Shown: positions 39,517 to 43,079 of the stretch, piece by piece
Numbering within the stretch: the first letter of the stretch is position 1
Layout of the letters: every line of letters starts with the position of its first letter
From: Ilumatobacteraceae bacterium
GTDB lineage: Bacteria; Actinomycetota; Acidimicrobiia; Acidimicrobiales; Ilumatobacteraceae
Reading direction: 5' to 3'
Assembly (NCBI GenBank): GCA_022843125.1
Contig: JALHOG010000014.1
Location: forward strand, 1 to 43,079
Length of the DNA stretch: 43,079 nucleotides
The notes under the pieces: model-generated
Told to the model about the DNA's origin: nothing
Seen by the model: only the letters and a program-made list of their open reading frames with translations
Databases searched by the model: none
Translations under genes and position numbers: made by a program

Positions 39517-42500
39517 TCACTGCGTGACGCCGGTGACGTCGACGATGAGGTCGACGGGGCTGAGGGTGTAGAGGCAGATCGTTCCCGCAGCCGACAGCTT
39601 GGCGATGATCTCGTTCGGCGTGGCGCGCCCGGGGGCGACGTTGAGGCTCGAGGCGAGCGGCCGTGGCTCGTCGCACGGGTACACCGTCACGAAGCCGGGC
39701 GCCCCGCCGCCGATCGCGGTCACGTTCACCGTCGCTGCGGTCGCCGGTGGCAGACCGTTGCGTCCGGTGATCTGCAGCGTGAGCGTGGTGCCGCCGGTGA
39801 GCTGCCCCTGCCCGGCCTGCTGGCCGTCGACGGTGGTCTCCCCGGGTCGTGTGTCGAGGAAGCGTGCGGGCGGCAGCGCGACGTAGCCGGACCCAGCCGG
39901 GAGGGCGCCTGTGACGTCGACGATGAGGTCGACGGCGCCGAGGGTGTAGAGGCAGATCGTGCCGGTCGCCGACACCTTGGCGATGATCTCGTTCGGCGTC
40001 ACGACTCCCGGCACGACGTTGAGGCTGGACGCGAGCGGACGAGTGGTGTCGCACGGGTACACGGTGACGAAGCCCGGATCGGTGCCGCCGATCGCTGCCA
40101 CGTTGACCACGACCGCAGCAGCGCCGGCGGGAACGCGGCCGCGACCGTTGACGGTCAGCTCGAGCGTGCTGCCTGCCGTTCGCCCTCCGATCCCCGCGAA
40201 CTGGCCGTCCAGTGTCGTCTCGCCGGGCCGTGTGTCGAGCAACCGGGCCGGGACGAGCGGACCGTACGGCGAACCTGCCGGCGAGTACCCGGTGACGTCG
40301 ACGACGAGATCGACTCCTGCGAGCGTGTAGAGGCAGATCGTGCCGGTCGCCGACAGCCGGCCGAGCACCTCGTTCGGCGTCGCGGTGCCGGGCAGGTAGT
40401 TGAGGCTCGATGCGAGCGGTCGCGGGGCGTCGCACGGAGAGGCCGTGACGAACCCCGGGCCCGTCGCACCGACCGCCGTGATGTTGAGCACGGCAGCGGC
40501 GGCATCGCTCGCGACCCCGCCGCGCCCGCCGACCTGTAGCTCGAGCGTCGCTCCGGGGGCGAGTGCACCAACACCCGCGAACTGCCCGTCGACGGTCGTC
40601 TCGCCGGGCCGCGTGTCGAGCAGGCGAGCCGGCGTCAACGGTGCGAGGGGCGCGAGCGGTTGCGCCGGCGCGGGTGCCGGCGCGAGCACCCCTGCCACCC
40701 GCGCCGGCCGGTCGGCGAACGGTGGTTGGCCGAGCTGGCCGAAGTCGTTGGAACCCCAGCACCAGACGCTCGTATCGGCCGCGACGACGCACACGTGGGC
40801 GCCTCCCACGCTCACATCGGTAGCACCCGCGACACCGGGGACGGTGGCCGGGACGGGTGAGTCGAGACGGCCGGGCGTGCCGAGCTGGCCGTCGACGTTG
40901 TCGCCCCAGCACTGCAGGGTGCCTGCGGCGAGCAGGCACGTGGTGGCGCCGCCCGCGTCGATCACGCCGCCGCTGGCGCCCACGACCGCGACCGGTGACA
41001 ACCGTTCGAAGTTCGTCCCGTCCCCGAGCTGGCCGCTCGAGTTGCGGCCCCAGCACATCACGCCGGTCGGTCGGCTCGCGCAGGCATGATCGCTGCCGAC
41101 ATCGATCCGGGCGAAGTTGTTCGGTGTGGTGTCGATCGCCACGGGCGACTCACGTTGGTCGTCGGTGCCGTCGCCCACCTGCCCGTCGTCGTTCGCGCCC
41201 CAGCACTCGACCCCGCCGGTGGTTCGCCGGGCGCAGGTCGTGTCGCCACCGGCGGCGATCGCACCGGCGTCGGTGATCGCCGTGACGGTCGTCGGGAAGT
41301 CCTGATCGTCGTCCGATCCGATGCCGAGCTGGCCGTAGAAGTTCGAGCCCCAGCACTGCAGGGCGCCACCGTCGAGGCGGGCGCAGGTGTGGTAGGTGCC
41401 GGCCGCCATCCGCTCGACGGGCCCGCCTGTGGTCACCTGGTCGGGGAGCAGCGATTCGTTCGAACCCGTGCCGAGCTGGCCCCGGATCCCCCAACCCCAG
41501 CACCACGCCGTCCCGTCCGACTCCCAGGCGCAGTGGTGGTACGTCCCGGCTGTCGAACCCGACACGCCGGAGAGTCCGGTAACCGGTCCGGGCGGTTCCG
41601 CCTTCGTGTCGACGCCTCGTCCCAGCTGACCGACGCTGTTGGCACCCCAGCACCACATCGAGCCGTCGGCGAGGACGGCGCAGGTCGACTGGGAACCCGC
41701 CGAGACCCGCACGGCCCCGGTCACCCCCGGGACTCGGAACGGGGTCGGGAGCTCGTCGGGCAGGCCCGAACCCAGTTGGCCGGTCGAACTGTCACCCCAG
41801 CACCACACCTCGCCGCTGCGGCGGACGGCGCACGCATGGGCGTCACCCGTCGACAGGGTGGTGGCGTCGTCGAGGCCGCTCACGGCGACTGGGACGGTGA
41901 CGATGCCCGTGTCATCCCCGTTGCCGACCCGGCCTGAGTCCTTGTCGCCCCAGCAGTAGGTCGTCCCCGACGCGCCGACCGCGCAGGTGGAGGTGACGCC
42001 GGGGTCGATCACGACCACGTCGGTGAGGCCGAACACCCGCCTCGGTGAGAGCGCGGCGTCCAGCGTGCCGTCCCCGATCTGCCCCTCCAGGTTGCGTCCC
42101 CAGCAGTACGCCGCGCCGGTCTCGGTGGTGGCACAGGTGTTCTCCTCGGCGGCCCGGATGGCGCGCGCGCCGGTGAGGCCGGCGGCGACGACGGGGGTGA
42201 GTGAATCGGCGTCCGTGCCGTCGCCGAGCTGGCCATCGTCGTTCGCGCCCCAGCACAACGCCTGGCCCGAGGCCGTCACCGCGCACGAGTGCCGGTCACC
42301 CGCGGCGATGGCGATCGCGTCGCTCACGCCGACCACCTGGACGGGGAGCGCACGGTCGTCGTCGGTCCCGTCGCCGAGCTGCCCGTACCCGTTGTACCCC
42401 CAGCACCACACCGTGCCGCCGATGCGGACGGCACAGGTGTGCTCGTACCCCGCAGCGACCGCGATCGCGTCGATGATCCCGACGACGTCCACCGGCGACG

Positions 42501-42924
42501 TCGGGTCGTCGGTGGTCCCGTCGCCGAGCTGGCCGCTGCCGTTCCAACCCCAGCACCGCACGGTGCCCGAAGCGAGCCGTGCGCACGAGTGCGCACTTCC
42601 GGCGGCGACCTCGACCACGCCCGTCAGCCCGGGAACACCGACCGGTGCCACCGAGTCGGTCGTGGTGCCGTCGCCGAGCTGGCCTGATGTGTTGTCGCCC
42701 CAGCAGGCGACGGTGGCGTCGGTGCGGACGGCGCACGTGTGGAAGCTGCCGGCGGAGACGAGGCCCGTGGTGGGCTCGGGTGCCGGCTGCGCCGCCTCGG
42801 CCGCCATGGGAGTCGAGGCGCCGACGGCGGACATCAGGAGGGTCGAGACCAGCGTGGCGACGCGGCGCAGCCGGCGGGTGCGGGTGGGGTGCGTCGGTGC
42901 GACGCGGCGATCCGTGAACGACAT
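39517..42924 (-). CDS. Secreted RCC1-repeat protein with three C-terminal PARLLDTRPG modules, 1135 aa
   Basis: A signal peptide (basic TRTRRLRRVAT, hydrophobic LVSTLLMSAVGAS, likely cut after AEA) is followed by 14 RCC1/ATS1-type repeats of about 50 residues. Each has one CA(V/R) Cys and one CWG Cys, with GQLGDG between blades. A Pro/Ala linker (APAPAPAQPLAPL) leads to three 127-residue modules starting PAR(L/F)LDTRPGE and ending VDVTG. No LPXTG or membrane anchor is seen. AAGGAG lies ten bases before ATG 42924. Fourteen repeats could make two seven-bladed propellers, perhaps with one disulphide per blade. Role: extracellular binding or adhesion, inferred. Confidence 0.9.
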   Translation of the reverse strand: MSFTDRRVAPTHPTRTRRLRRVATLVSTLLMSAVGASTPMAAEAAQPAPEPTTGLVSAGSFHTCAVRTDATVACWGDNTSGQLGDGTTTDSVAPVGVPGLTGVVEVAAGSAHSCARLASGTVRCWGWNGSGQLGDGTTDDPTSPVDVVGIIDAIAVAAGYEHTCAVRIGGTVWCWGYNGYGQLGDGTDDDRALPVQVVGVSDAIAIAAGDRHSCAVTASGQALCWGANDDGQLGDGTDADSLTPVVAAGLTGARAIRAAEENTCATTETGAAYCWGRNLEGQIGDGTLDAALSPRRVFGLTDVVVIDPGVTSTCAVGASGTTYCWGDKDSGRVGNGDDTGIVTVPVAVSGLDDATTLSTGDAHACAVRRSGEVWCWGDSSTGQLGSGLPDELPTPFRVPGVTGAVRVSAGSQSTCAVLADGSMWCWGANSVGQLGRGVDTKAEPPGPVTGLSGVSGSTAGTYHHCAWESDGTAWCWGWGIRGQLGTGSNESLLPDQVTTGGPVERMAAGTYHTCARLDGGALQCWGSNFYGQLGIGSDDDQDFPTTVTAITDAGAIAAGGDTTCARRTTGGVECWGANDDGQVGDGTDDQRESPVAIDTTPNNFARIDVGSDHACASRPTGVMCWGRNSSGQLGDGTNFERLSPVAVVGASGGVIDAGGATTCLLAAGTLQCWGDNVDGQLGTPGRLDSPVPATVPGVAGATDVSVGGAHVCVVAADTSVWCWGSNDFGQLGQPPFADRPARVAGVLAPAPAPAQPLAPLAPLTPARLLDTRPGETTVDGQFAGVGALAPGATLELQVGGRGGVASDAAAAVLNITAVGATGPGFVTASPCDAPRPLASSLNYLPGTATPNEVLGRLSATGTICLYTLAGVDLVVDVTGYSPAGSPYGPLVPARLLDTRPGETTLDGQFAGIGGRTAGSTLELTVNGRGRVPAGAAAVVVNVAAIGGTDPGFVTVYPCDTTRPLASSLNVVPGVVTPNEIIAKVSATGTICLYTLGAVDLIVDVTGALPAGSGYVALPPARFLDTRPGETTVDGQQAGQGQLTGGTTLTLQITGRNGLPPATAATVNVTAIGGGAPGFVTVYPCDEPRPLASSLNVAPGRATPNEIIAKLSAAGTICLYTLSPVDLIVDVTGVTQ
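39520..40640 (-). repeat. Three tandem 381-base coding repeats
   Basis: The PARLLDTRPG modules of the RCC1 protein recur at a spacing of about 381 bases; LDTRPG coding segments lie near 39845, 40225 and 40606. They share segments such as PRPLASSLN, TPNE and GTICLYTL at protein level and long identical stretches in DNA. Confidence 0.75.
40690..42790 (-). repeat. Fourteen RCC1-type coding repeats
   Basis: Repeats of about 150 bases encode CWGxNxxGQLGDG units. The fixed CWG count is 14; a few units deviate (GQLGTP, GRVGNG, GQLGQP), mostly in the later and middle ones. Confidence 0.8.
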
Positions 42925-43045
42925 GGTGTGACGGCTCCTTGGTCGGCGAGCGTGTCGTGCTCACAGCCAGGACCCGGTGGTGCCGTCCCGGATACGCGCC
43001 GTCACAGGAATTTCTCAGGGGCGTGTTCGCCGCCGAAAACGCAGA

Positions 43046-43073
43046 CCGTGCGGCCGCGTGAGCGGCCGCACGG
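43046..43073 (-). terminator. Strong terminator for a leftward gene beyond the window
   Basis: A perfect 12-bp stem (CCGTGCGGCCGC / GCGGCCGCACGG) with a 4-base loop is followed on the minus strand by TCTGCGTTTT, giving a short U-run. It points at a gene to the right of the window and insulates the RCC1 promoter region (42925-43045), in which I see no other feature. Confidence 0.7.
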
Positions 43074-43079
43074 AACGCA

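Noticed and set aside
39278..41056. 593-codon extension of the VOC gene into the RCC1 region
   Set aside because: It is an alternative frame of the repetitive RCC1 gene on the same strand; the VOC domain begins after ATG 39277.
40690..42790. RCC1 repeats as a CRISPR-like DNA array
   Set aside because: The repeats are diverged, in frame and encode CWG propeller units.
1..43079. tRNA, rRNA or known riboswitch
   Set aside because: No cloverleaf-like or T-loop sequence was recognised in the short intergenic gaps, and no gap is long enough for rRNA; the spaces hold only dyads and -10 elements.

Overview
The window is GC-rich, densely packed actinobacterial DNA. The frequent GTG starts, 1-4 base start/stop overlaps, many short-chain dehydrogenases, and a secreted RCC1 protein ending in PARLLDTRPG-type modules suggest an Acidimicrobiia / Ilumatobacter-like member of the Actinomycetota. 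That placement is an inference from gene style; no rRNA or tRNA is present. I see no CRISPR array, transposase, integrase or phage module. Every stretch longer than about 300 bases carries a gene.

Layout. 1-2656: end of a 3-hydroxyisobutyrate dehydrogenase-like gene, then a leftward set: RidA-family protein, putative zinc metallopeptidase, and an unlisted 57-residue CxxC/CxxC protein. 2841-9161: molybdenum block. It has a solitary CoxL/xanthine-dehydrogenase-type large subunit, an SDR, a complete modABC molybdate transporter and a PadR-like regulator. 9168-11498: an SDR and a membrane polyprenyl glycosylphosphotransferase. 11703-15005: HAD hydrolase, inositol-monophosphatase-family enzyme and a protein with a PEP-utilising swivelling His domain but no ATP-grasp domain. 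15099-15721: Phd/VapB-VapC toxin-antitoxin pair whose operator palindrome includes the antitoxin start codon, followed by a 79-base inverted-repeat element.

15948-27916: catabolic region. Rightward: SDR, amidase, 2-keto-4-pentenoate hydratase, YdhR-like protein, IclR regulator. Leftward and compact, from 27916 down to 19969: luciferase-like monooxygenase, alpha/beta hydrolase, acyl-CoA-dehydrogenase-type flavoprotein, HAD hydrolase, nitrilase, nitronate monooxygenase, SDR, membrane protein and Rieske oxygenase. A divergent LysR regulator sits at the head. The combination suggests oxidation and hydrolysis of a nitrogen-containing (nitrile, nitro or amide) compound. The substrate is unknown, and no flavin reductase or ferredoxin reductase is present in the window.

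28979-34490: cupin, a GntR/FCD regulator made of two complete tandem copies, a crotonase with both usual catalytic Glu positions changed to His, a remnant resembling an acyl-CoA dehydrogenase N terminus, and an SDR-TetR-SDR operon. That operon has a clear TTGACA/TATGAT promoter with a palindrome inside its spacer. 34504-39277: zinc-ribbon SDR lacking the usual Tyr, DUF1697 protein, a hypothetical, two VOC proteins and an MFS transporter. 39345-42924: a small ORF coupled to a large secreted RCC1 protein with 14 repeats. The right edge holds a strong terminator for a leftward gene outside the window.

Many isolated genes have a TANNNT-like -10 element 6-8 bases before the start codon, which suggests widespread leaderless transcription.
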